A stretch of 6,073 bases of DNA from Acidobacteriota bacterium (lineage in GTDB: Bacteria; Acidobacteriota; Terriglobia; Acidiferrales; UBA7541). The translations under genes were made by a program, and so were the position numbers. Location: assembly GCA_028876695.1 (NCBI GenBank), contig JAGWRH010000254.1, positions 1-6,073 on the forward strand, read 5' to 3'. How positions within the stretch are numbered: the first letter of the stretch is position 1; the number at the start of each line of letters is the position of its first letter. The notes under the pieces were generated by a model. The model searched no databases. It saw only the letters and a list, made by a program, of their open reading frames with translations, and had not been told where the DNA came from. Below, piece by piece: positions 1-5,981 of this stretch.

Positions 1-171
1 CGCGATCACCGGCGCGGCCGCCACCAGATTGGTGGTGAAGATAGCCGCGGCAGCCGCGGGCGTCTCGCTGATCAAAATTCCCAAATCCAGACGAGATTCC
101 TTAAGCCCGCATTGCGTTGCGGCGAAGCTGAAACCTTGCGGAATGTCCGAAGCCGAAAGTTGGCCGCTCAT
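1..171 (-). CDS. argJ: Glutamate N-acetyltransferase / ornithine acetyltransferase ArgJ, N-terminal part (cut by window edge)
   Basis: ArgJ transfers the acetyl group of N-acetylornithine to glutamate, giving ornithine and regenerating N-acetylglutamate, so the pathway runs as a cycle in the cytoplasm. Only the first 57 codons are present. They read as a typical ArgJ start: IPQGFSFAA (residues 10-18), CGLKESRLDLGILIS (21-35), then the family signature PAAAAAIFTTNLVAAAPV (38-55), equivalent to the usual PAxAAGVFTTNxVxAAPV. The autoproteolytic Thr of the KGTGMI-type site lies beyond the edge, so integrity and mono- versus bifunctionality cannot be judged. The ATG at 171 is preferred: a GGGAG motif sits 11 nt upstream and the family start falls just after it. 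The frame stays open upstream to the argH stop, and a TTG at 201 would add a short hydrophobic leader (LLFIAGAVSA), which makes little sense for a cytoplasmic enzyme. The gene follows argH after 69 nt and is the only loosely spaced gene of the operon. Confidence 0.93.
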   Translation of the reverse strand, partial: MSGQLSASDIPQGFSFAATQCGLKESRLDLGILISETPAAAAAIFTTNLVAAAPVIA

Positions 172-182
172 GGCGCTAACCG

Positions 183-187
183 CTCCC
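183..187 (-). promoter_or_regulatory. Shine-Dalgarno for argJ
   Basis: GGGAG on the minus strand lies 11 nt before the ATG at 171. The spacing is slightly long, but this is the only purine-rich ribosome-binding motif in the spacer. It supports the ATG at 171 over the upstream in-frame TTG at 201, which lies inside the hairpin stem and has no good motif before it. Confidence 0.5.
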
Positions 188-193
188 GCAATG

Positions 194-223
194 AAAAGCA
201 ACGCCGCAATTCCGCGGCGCTGC
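194..223 (-). terminator. Terminator-like hairpin with T-run between argH and argJ
   Basis: On the minus strand a 10 bp stem is formed by GCAGCGCCGC (223-214) and GCGGCGTTGC (207-198) around a 6 nt loop GGAATT (213-208). All pairs are Watson-Crick except one G-U. The stem is followed at once by TTTT (197-194). It begins 17 nt after the argH stop codon and ends 22 nt before the argJ ATG. The shape is that of an intrinsic terminator with a short U-tract, so partial termination (attenuation of argJ) is the simplest reading. An RNA-processing or stabilising hairpin protecting the upstream message is the alternative. Pairing was worked out by eye, with no folding energy computed. Confidence 0.55.
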
Positions 224-240
224 GGAAATTTGCGAAGCGT

Positions 241-1650
241 TCAAGGATTGTGCTCGATTTTCTCAAGCCGTGCGTTGAAATCCTCCAGCGCGGCTCGCAC
301 TGCTCCCGGAGCCGTCCCGCCCGCCACGGAACGCCGCGCCAGCGCCGATTCGAGCGCTAACACCGTGCTCAGCTCCGGGCCAAATACCGGCGACAACTTC
401 TTCCATTCGCCGATGGGCATCTCTCGTATCGATTTTCCCTGCCGTTCTGCCGCCCGCAGCCCTTTCCCAACGATCTCGTGCGCTTCTCGAAATGGAATTC
501 CTTGCGCCACCAGGTAATCGGCGATTTCCGTGGCAACCAGCGCCGGATCCTGCGCCGCTTCGCGCAATCGGCCGTGGCGGAATTTCGTGGCGGCAAGCGC
601 GGCCGCGCCGATTTGCGTCATTGGCTTCAATTGATCGAACGCGGCAAAGACCGGCTCTTTATCCTCCTGCAAATCGCGCTGGTAGCTCGAAGGCAGACCT
701 TTGTTTACCGTAAATAGGGCCATGAGTGCGCCATAGATGCGCCCCGTTTTACCGCGAATCAACTCCCAGGAATCGGGATTTTTCTTCTGCGGCATCAAGC
801 TGCTGCCAGTGGAGTATTCGTCCGGCAATTCGACAAATCCGAATTCCGTGGACGCGAACAAAATGATGTCTTCCGCCAGGCGCGAGAGATGCGTCGCCAG
901 CGTCGCCATGGCAAACAGCATCTCCAGCGCGAAATCGCGATCGCTCACGGCGTCGAGGCTGTTGGCGGTGATTTGTGTGAATCCCAGGTCGTGCGCCAGC
1001 GCCTTGCGGTCGATCGGAAATGCGCTGCCCGCGAGCGCCCCGGAACCGAGGGGGCAACAGTCCGCGCGGTCCGAGACCAAACGAAAGCGCTCCGCATCGC
1101 GCTGGAAAGCTTCGCCGTGCGCCAAAACCCAATGCGACAGCAGCAACGGCTGCGCATGCTGCATATGCGTGGTTCCCGGCATTGGCACGCCCAGATTGTT
1201 TTTCGCTTGATCGGCGATGGCGCGAATCAGCAACGCGAGCGCCGCGCGCATTTCGCGAGCCGCCGCGCGCACGTACATCCGAAATTCCGTCGCCACCATT
1301 TCATTGCGGCTTCGTCCCGTATGCAGCTTGGCGCCGAGCGCCCCGAGTTTTTCGATCAGCGCGGTTTCGGCGAAGTGGTGGACGTCTTCGGCCTTCGAAC
1401 TGTCGAGCCACGCCGCATCCGATTCGGCGCGCAACTCGATATCGTCGAGCGCCGCCACGATGCGCTGGCTCTCGTCGTGCGTCAGGATTCCTGCTATGGC
1501 GATCGCTCGTGACCATGCGCGGTCAAGCGCCAATTCATACGGCAGAAGCCGCCGGTCGAACTGCCATGAACGCTCGAACTCGTAGAACGAGGCGTCGGGG
1601 CCGCGCTCGAAACGCCCGCCCCACATCTTCTGCCCCTCGCCGGCGGTCAT
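241..1650 (-). CDS. argH: Argininosuccinate lyase ArgH
   Basis: ArgH cleaves argininosuccinate to arginine and fumarate, the last step of arginine synthesis; it is a cytoplasmic homotetramer of the fumarase/aspartase superfamily. The 469 residues match the family's usual length of about 460. Visible motifs are KMWGGRF (8-14), VHHFAETALIEKLG (90-103), HTGRSRNEMVATEF (110-123), PGTTHMQHAQP (158-168, with the conserved His162) and the superfamily signature GSSLMPQKKNP (282-292, with the catalytic-loop serine). The usual RSRND reads RSRNE here, a conservative change. The annotated ATG overlaps the argG stop as ATGA, suggesting translational coupling. A second in-frame ATG at 1626 (Met9, giving MWGGRF) has a much better Shine-Dalgarno, GAGGGG 6 nt away, and gives a start typical of the family, so the true protein may have 461 residues. 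The stop at 241 is in the same frame as argJ. Confidence 0.98.
   Translation of the reverse strand: MTAGEGQKMWGGRFERGPDASFYEFERSWQFDRRLLPYELALDRAWSRAIAIAGILTHDESQRIVAALDDIELRAESDAAWLDSSKAEDVHHFAETALIEKLGALGAKLHTGRSRNEMVATEFRMYVRAAAREMRAALALLIRAIADQAKNNLGVPMPGTTHMQHAQPLLLSHWVLAHGEAFQRDAERFRLVSDRADCCPLGSGALAGSAFPIDRKALAHDLGFTQITANSLDAVSDRDFALEMLFAMATLATHLSRLAEDIILFASTEFGFVELPDEYSTGSSLMPQKKNPDSWELIRGKTGRIYGALMALFTVNKGLPSSYQRDLQEDKEPVFAAFDQLKPMTQIGAAALAATKFRHGRLREAAQDPALVATEIADYLVAQGIPFREAHEIVGKGLRAAERQGKSIREMPIGEWKKLSPVFGPELSTVLALESALARRSVAGGTAPGAVRAALEDFNARLEKIEHNP
1633..1638 (-). promoter_or_regulatory. Internal Shine-Dalgarno favouring the second ATG of argH
   Basis: GAGGGG on the minus strand lies 6 nt before the in-frame ATG at 1626 (Met9). 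The first ATG, at 1650, has only a weak AAAGG about 10 nt upstream, inside the argG coding end. Sequence signal and family alignment (proteins commonly begin just before WGGRF) both favour the downstream start. The ATGA overlap with argG favours the upstream one. Confidence 0.5.
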
Positions 1651-2846
1651 CTTGCGGCGGCCTTTTCGAGCGGCACGGTGATGGGCAGCGCGAAAAGATT
1701 GATGAAGCCTTCGGCGTCTTTGGGGTTGTAGCCGGTCATGCTGAAGCTTGCGAGATTAGTGCGGTAGAGAGAATACGGCGAGCAGCGCGACGCCGCGTTG
1801 ACGTTGCCTTTGAAAAGCGAAAGTGAGACGGTGCCCGTCACGCGGCTCTGCGATTTGGTGAAGAACGCGTCGAGCGCCTCGCGCAGCGGCGTGAACCACA
1901 TCCCGTAATACACCATCTCCGCGTATCGCAGTGAGAGCAGTTGCTGGTAATGCGCGGTTTCGCGATCGAGACACAGCGACTCCAGCTCGCGATGCGCGGT
2001 GATCAGCAGCGTGCCGCCGGGCGTTTCGTACGCGCCACGCGACTTAATGCCCACCAGCCGGTTTTCCACGATGTCCATCCGGCCCACGCCGTTGGCGGCG
2101 GCGATTTCGTTGAGCCGGTCGAGCAGCGCGAGCGGCGAAAGCTTCTTGCCGTCCACCGAAACCGGGGTGCCGGACTCGAACCCGATTTCCACGACCGTGG
2201 GCTTATCCGGTGCGTTGGCAGGCGACACAATCCACTGCCACATCGATTCTTCGGGCGCGTTTACCGGGTCCTCCAGCCCGCCGCCTTCATGGCTCAAATG
2301 CCACACGTTGCGATCGCGGCTGTAAATATTTTTCGTGGTCTGTTCGACGGGGATGTTGCGCGATCTGGCGTACTCGATCGCATCTTCCCGCGAATTGATC
2401 TTCCACTCGCGCCACGGCGCGATAATTTGCAGCTCCGGAGCGAGGGCTTTGGCCGCCAGCTCGAATCGCACTTGATCGTTGCCTTTCCCGGTGCAGCCGT
2501 GGGCCAGCGCGTCGGCGCCTGTCTTCCTCGCGATCTCCACCTGCCGTTTCGCCAGCAGCGGCCTCGCGAACGATGTGCCCAGCAAATACTTATGTTCGTA
2601 CACGGCGCCGGCCCGCAGCGTGGGCCAGATATAGCCGGTGATAAATTCCTCGCGGAGGTCTTCCACGTACGCGGCGCTCGCTCCGGTAGACAGGGCCTTC
2701 TTGCGGGCCGCTTCGAGATCCTCGCGCTGGCCCAGATCGCCGATCATGGCGATCACCTCGCAGCCGCCGTAGTTCTCCTTCAGCCACGGAATAATGATGG
2801 AGGTATCGAGCCCCCCGGAATACGCGAGCACAACTTTCTTCGGCAA
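1647..2846 (-). CDS. argG: Argininosuccinate synthase ArgG
   Basis: ArgG condenses citrulline and aspartate, using ATP, into argininosuccinate, which the adjacent argH product then cleaves. The 399 residues match the usual length of about 400 for the common bacterial type. The N-type ATP pyrophosphatase P-loop AYSGGLDTS is at 8-16, IGDLGQREDLE at 35-45, the citrulline/aspartate-binding HGCTGKGNDQVRFE at 116-129, LEDP at 191-194, RGAYETPGG at 270-278 and the conserved C-terminal TGYNPKDAEGFINLF at 371-385. All key family motifs are intact. The start codon is TTG, not ATG, and is fixed by an AAGGAGA motif at ideal spacing plus the fact that the protein begins only seven residues before the P-loop, as is normal. 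It follows argF after 13 nt and its stop overlaps the argH ATG. Confidence 0.99.
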   Translation of the reverse strand: MPKKVVLAYSGGLDTSIIIPWLKENYGGCEVIAMIGDLGQREDLEAARKKALSTGASAAYVEDLREEFITGYIWPTLRAGAVYEHKYLLGTSFARPLLAKRQVEIARKTGADALAHGCTGKGNDQVRFELAAKALAPELQIIAPWREWKINSREDAIEYARSRNIPVEQTTKNIYSRDRNVWHLSHEGGGLEDPVNAPEESMWQWIVSPANAPDKPTVVEIGFESGTPVSVDGKKLSPLALLDRLNEIAAANGVGRMDIVENRLVGIKSRGAYETPGGTLLITAHRELESLCLDRETAHYQQLLSLRYAEMVYYGMWFTPLREALDAFFTKSQSRVTGTVSLSLFKGNVNAASRCSPYSLYRTNLASFSMTGYNPKDAEGFINLFALPITVPLEKAAAR

Positions 2847-2851
2847 CGGAT

Positions 2852-2858
2852 TCTCCTT
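2852..2858 (-). promoter_or_regulatory. Strong Shine-Dalgarno setting the TTG start of argG
   Basis: AAGGAGA on the minus strand lies almost directly after the argF TAA, with AGGAG spaced 6 nt from the TTG at 2846. It is the best ribosome-binding site in the window and compensates for the weak start codon. It fills nearly the whole argF-argG gap. Confidence 0.8.
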
Positions 2859-2859
2859 T

Positions 2860-3804
2860 TTAGCTGTTCAGCAAAGTGTGCAGGATCGCCTTCTGCACAT
2901 GCAGACGATTTTCCGCTTGATCGTAAATGATCGAGCGCGCCGAGTCGATCACTTCCGGCGTCACCTCGAGCCCGCGATGGGCTGGGAGACAGTGCAGGAA
3001 CACGGCGTCGCGCGCCGCCAGCGAGAAAAGCTCCTCGTTCACCTGATAACCCGCGAAAATCCGCTCCCGCTCCGCGGCTTCGCTCTCCTGCCCCATGCTG
3101 GCCCACACGTCCGTATAGACCGCCTGCGCCCCGGCCACCGCATCTTCCGGCGCGCGGAACAGCTCGATCTTCGCGCGCGTTTCGCGGCTCACGCGCTTTG
3201 CTTCGGCCATCACATCGTCCGCCGGTTCGTAGCCTGCCGGCGTGGCGACGCGCATGTTCACCCCCGTTCGCGCCGCAAACGTAATCAGCGAATGGCACAT
3301 GTTGTTGCCGTCTCCTACGTACGCCAGTTTCAGCCCGCGCAGCCCGCCGAAGCGCTCCTCGAGCGTCAGAAAATCGGCCAGCGCCTGGCATGGATGAAAA
3401 CGATCGGAAAGCGCGTTAATCACCGGCACACTCGCGTTCTGCGCCAGCTCCTCGAGCGTTTCCTGGACGAAGACGCGCGCAATAATGCCTTGCACCCAGC
3501 GCTCCAGATTCTTGGCGATGTCGCGCGTGGGCTCGCGCTCGTTCAGCCGCGATGCCGTATGATCGAGAAAAATCGACGAGCCGCCCAGATTGGCGACGCC
3601 CACCTCGAACGTCACGCGCGTGCGCAACGACGGCTTCTCAAACAACAGAATCAGCACGCGGCCGGCGAGCGAGCTCCGGAACTGCTCGGGGCGCGCCTTC
3701 ATTTCCGCCGCGAGACTGAAGAGCGCCCGCACCTGCGACGGATTCCACTCCATGCCCGTGAGCAGATCGCGCTTCAGTTCAACCGATGTGCTAACTGCGT
3801 TCAT
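2860..3804 (-). CDS. argF: Ornithine carbamoyltransferase ArgF
   Basis: ArgF transfers the carbamoyl group of carbamoyl phosphate to ornithine, giving citrulline. It is a cytoplasmic enzyme, usually trimeric. The 314 residues are normal length. In order: carbamoyl-phosphate loop FEKPSLRTR (55-63, the SxRTR motif), FHPCQALADF (136-145), nucleotide-fold-like AYVGDGNNMCHSL (161-173), the ornithine-binding SMG loop DVWASMGQE (232-240), and the catalytic HCLPAHRG (271-278). The intact DxxxSMG loop and HCLPA motif point to true ornithine carbamoyltransferase rather than the acetylornithine or succinylornithine variants, and the argJ gene in the same operon agrees because it supplies free ornithine. 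The ATG is 3 nt after the argD stop, with GAGGTGA as the ribosome-binding site overlapping that stop. An anabolic role follows from the operon; no arcA or arcC lies nearby. Confidence 0.98.
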   Translation of the reverse strand: MNAVSTSVELKRDLLTGMEWNPSQVRALFSLAAEMKARPEQFRSSLAGRVLILLFEKPSLRTRVTFEVGVANLGGSSIFLDHTASRLNEREPTRDIAKNLERWVQGIIARVFVQETLEELAQNASVPVINALSDRFHPCQALADFLTLEERFGGLRGLKLAYVGDGNNMCHSLITFAARTGVNMRVATPAGYEPADDVMAEAKRVSRETRAKIELFRAPEDAVAGAQAVYTDVWASMGQESEAAERERIFAGYQVNEELFSLAARDAVFLHCLPAHRGLEVTPEVIDSARSIIYDQAENRLHVQKAILHTLLNS

Positions 3805-3807
3805 GTG

Positions 3808-3814
3808 TCACCTC
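3808..3814 (-). promoter_or_regulatory. Shine-Dalgarno for argF overlapping the argD stop codon
   Basis: GAGGTGA on the minus strand consists of the last argD sense-codon bases plus its TGA stop, and AGG is spaced 6 nt from the argF ATG at 3804. A ribosome ending argD therefore sits on the argF initiation site, which favours coupled translation. Confidence 0.65.
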
Positions 3815-5139
3815 GCCGCAGCCAGTGCGACGGGCTGCGCCGGAGTTTCCGCTCGTTGCGCGGTCGAAACGGGCGTTCGCGCGGATTTCGCCGCGTTGGC
3901 GAGCACCCGCTCGAATTTCGTAAAAAACTCGGCCACGTCGCCCCGGCTGATGATAAAGGGCGGCAGCAGTCGCAGGATGTGATCGTGCGTGCAGTTGATC
4001 AAGAGGCCTCGCTTCAGCGCGTCTTTCACCAGCGGCCCGCCGTCGATCGTTAGATCGATGCCGACGATCAGCCCTTCCCCGCGGATCTCACGAATGAAAT
4101 CGAACTTCGTTGCCAGCCTTTCGAGTCCCGCGCGGATTTGCGCGCCGCGGTCGCGCACGTTCGCCAGCAAATCCTTTTCGTCGACGATCGACAGAAATTC
4201 GAGCGCCGCCGCGCACACCAGCGGCCCGCCGCCGAAAGTTGAACCGTGCATGCCCGGGCTGAGCACCGAGGCGAACTCGTTTGTCGCTAAAAACGCGCCC
4301 AGCGGCAATCCGCTTCCGAGCGGCTTCGCAACCGTCACGATATCCGGAAGCGATCGGAATCGCTGATACGCAAAGCGCCGCCCCGTCCGGCCCATTCCCG
4401 CCTGAATCTCGTCCGCGATCAGGGCCGCTCCGTGCTGGGTCGCCAGTTCGCGCGCGCGACGCCAAAACTGCTCGCTGACAAGATGAATGCCGCCTTCCCC
4501 CTGAATCGGTTCGATCACGATGGCGCAAACCGTTTCGTCGAATTTCGAGTCCAGGTCGGCCACATCGTTGAAGCGCACGAACTCGGCGCCGGGAACGAGC
4601 GGCTCAAACGGCTGCCGGTATTTTTCCGGATAGGTGATCGAAAGCGCGCCGAACGTGCGCCCGTGAAACGAATTCTCGAGCGCCAGAAATCGCGTCTTCG
4701 GAGCGCGGCCCGTCGCGGCATGCGCGTGCGCATATGCCCGCGCGAGTTTTAGAGCCCCTTCCACCGCTTCCGACCCGCTATTCGCAAAAAATGCGCGGTC
4801 GAGCCCCGACCATTCCGCGAGCTTTCGCGCCAGCGGCGCCTGATAAGGATTGTGAAAAAGATTGGAGACGTGCATGGTGCGCCCGGCTTCGCGCCGGATT
4901 ACCCGCACGACCCGCGGATTCGCGTATCCAAGCGCATTCACCGCGATTCCCGCCAGAAAGTCGAGGTATTCGCGCCCCGCGGAATCGTAAAGTCTGCAGC
5001 CGCGCCCGTGCGTAAACACCACTGGCGGCCGCCGGTAGGTCTGCATCATGTAACGCGCTTCATCCCCGCAAATCTTCGCGGGCGAAAGCCGCTGCGCGCC
5101 CGATGTTTTCTGTCTCGCCTTTTTCTTCGACTGAGCCAT
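3808..5139 (-). CDS. argD: Acetylornithine aminotransferase ArgD (PLP enzyme)
   Basis: ArgD is a class-III aminotransferase that converts N-acetylglutamate semialdehyde and glutamate into N-acetylornithine and 2-oxoglutarate; some members also serve lysine synthesis as succinyl-diaminopimelate aminotransferase. Visible landmarks: YLDFLAGIAVNALGYANP (58-75), the PLP phosphate-binding NSGSEAVEGALKLAR (120-134), NSFHGRTFGALS (156-167), EPIQGEGG (210-217), the cofactor Asp243 in ADEIQAGMGRTG (242-253), the Schiff-base Lys272 in AKPLGSGLPLG (271-281) and HGSTFGGGPL (298-307). The 443 residues exceed the usual 390-410 or so. The excess is a Lys-rich N-terminus (residues 4-11) and an Ala/Pro/Thr-rich tail after about residue 415 with no catalytic motifs. 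EARYMMQTY (28-36) aligns with the normal family start, so the ATG at 5139 is plausible although its ribosome-binding site is weak. It lies 5 nt after argB. Confidence 0.97.
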   Translation of the reverse strand: MAQSKKKARQKTSGAQRLSPAKICGDEARYMMQTYRRPPVVFTHGRGCRLYDSAGREYLDFLAGIAVNALGYANPRVVRVIRREAGRTMHVSNLFHNPYQAPLARKLAEWSGLDRAFFANSGSEAVEGALKLARAYAHAHAATGRAPKTRFLALENSFHGRTFGALSITYPEKYRQPFEPLVPGAEFVRFNDVADLDSKFDETVCAIVIEPIQGEGGIHLVSEQFWRRARELATQHGAALIADEIQAGMGRTGRRFAYQRFRSLPDIVTVAKPLGSGLPLGAFLATNEFASVLSPGMHGSTFGGGPLVCAAALEFLSIVDEKDLLANVRDRGAQIRAGLERLATKFDFIREIRGEGLIVGIDLTIDGGPLVKDALKRGLLINCTHDHILRLLPPFIISRGDVAEFFTKFERVLANAAKSARTPVSTAQRAETPAQPVALAAAR

Positions 5140-5144
5140 AGCTG

Positions 5145-5981
5145 TTACGCCGCTCCCTGCGTCGCTCCGTTGGCCGCTTTCGCGGCCGCTCGCACCACCG
5201 GCAGCACGCGCGTGCCGGGGCAGCGCCCCGTTCCTGCGGCAGCAACCAGCGCGCGCGGCTTGGTCCCACCCACGATGCGCACTTCCGAAACTCCGCCGGC
5301 AAGCGCCCGCTTGGCCGCCTCGAGCTTCAGGATCATGCCTCCGGAGACCTTGTTATGGCGGATCAGATCCTCGATATCGGTGCCGCGCAACGCGCTCAGC
5401 ACTTTATCGCCGTCGAGCACTCCGGCAACGTCGGTCATGAATATCAGCCGGTCCGCGTGAATAAACTCCGCCGCCGCCGCGGCCATGTGGTCGGCATTGA
5501 TGTTGTAGAGCTCGCCATCCGCCCCGAGTCCCATGCAGCACGCCACGGGCACAATCGCTTCGCGCCACAACGAACGCAAAAAGTCCACATTTACTTCCGT
5601 CAAGTAGCCGACGTACCCCAATCCGCCTTCGCGATCCTCGATTTGCATTGGCTCGGCAAGAAAGCACGCCGCGTCCGATGCGCTGATCCCCACCGCCGGC
5701 TGTCCCGCCAGGGAAATCGCGCCCGCCAGCTTCTTGTTCAGCAGCCCGGCGAACACCATCACCGCCACGTCGCGCGTTTCGCGGTCCGTCACCCTCAGCC
5801 CGCCCACAAAACGGCTGGCGATTCCCATGCGCGCCAGCGTCGCGGTGAAGATCTTCCCGCCGCCGTGAACCACCAGCAGCTCATTTCCGCCCCGCGCCAG
5901 TTCGGCGATCTGCCGCGCCAGCAGCTGCACGTCCTCGTCGCGCTCCAGCAATGCGCCCGCTAGCTTGATCACCACCCTCAT
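5145..5981 (-). CDS. argB: N-acetylglutamate kinase ArgB
   Basis: ArgB phosphorylates N-acetylglutamate with ATP, the second step of the pathway and the usual control point when argJ recycles acetyl groups. It belongs to the amino acid kinase family. Seen in order: Lys6 in VIKLAGALL (4-12), HGGGK (39-43), the substrate-binding GLRVTD (61-66), NINADHMAAAAA (160-171, with Asp164), MTDVAGVLDGD (182-192) and the catalytic Lys219 in GGMILKLEAAKRAL (214-227). The 278 residues are in the normal range. Lys6 lies so near the N-terminus that there is no room for the N-terminal helix found in arginine-inhibited hexameric family members; the architecture resembles the short E. coli type. The C-terminal 15 or so residues are an Ala-rich tail. 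The ATG overlaps the argC stop as ATGA, and I find no ATG, GTG or TTG upstream in frame within the window. Confidence 0.97.
   Translation of the reverse strand: MRVVIKLAGALLERDEDVQLLARQIAELARGGNELLVVHGGGKIFTATLARMGIASRFVGGLRVTDRETRDVAVMVFAGLLNKKLAGAISLAGQPAVGISASDAACFLAEPMQIEDREGGLGYVGYLTEVNVDFLRSLWREAIVPVACCMGLGADGELYNINADHMAAAAAEFIHADRLIFMTDVAGVLDGDKVLSALRGTDIEDLIRHNKVSGGMILKLEAAKRALAGGVSEVRIVGGTKPRALVAAAGTGRCPGTRVLPVVRAAAKAANGATQGAA

Noticed and set aside
45..59. CCGCGG palindrome repeated twice with a 3 nt spacer
   Set aside because: It lies in the Ala-rich PAAAAAIF segment of argJ and is explained by repeated alanine codons; there is no sign of an operator.
169..201. TTG-started hydrophobic leader in front of argJ resembling a signal peptide
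   Set aside because: ArgJ is a cytoplasmic enzyme, the TTG lies inside the hairpin stem without a good ribosome site, and the ATG at 171 has GGGAG upstream and fits the family start.
29..517. 162-codon plus-strand frame across the argH-argJ junction
   Set aside because: It overlaps argJ, the spacer and argH on the opposite strand, with no supporting motif. The real genes explain the region.
1020..1826. 268-codon plus-strand frame rich in Arg and Ala
   Set aside because: It is antisense to argH and the end of argG. Its low-complexity Arg/Ala/Pro composition is a GC-rich artefact.
1941..2930. 329-codon open frame on the plus strand
   Set aside because: It is antisense to argG, with shadow-type composition and no recognisable motif.
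2794..4053. 419-codon open frame on the plus strand
   Set aside because: It lies antisense to argF and parts of its neighbours, which have unmistakable family motifs. The translation is Arg/His/Gln-rich, as expected for the complement of GC-rich coding DNA, and shows no domain.
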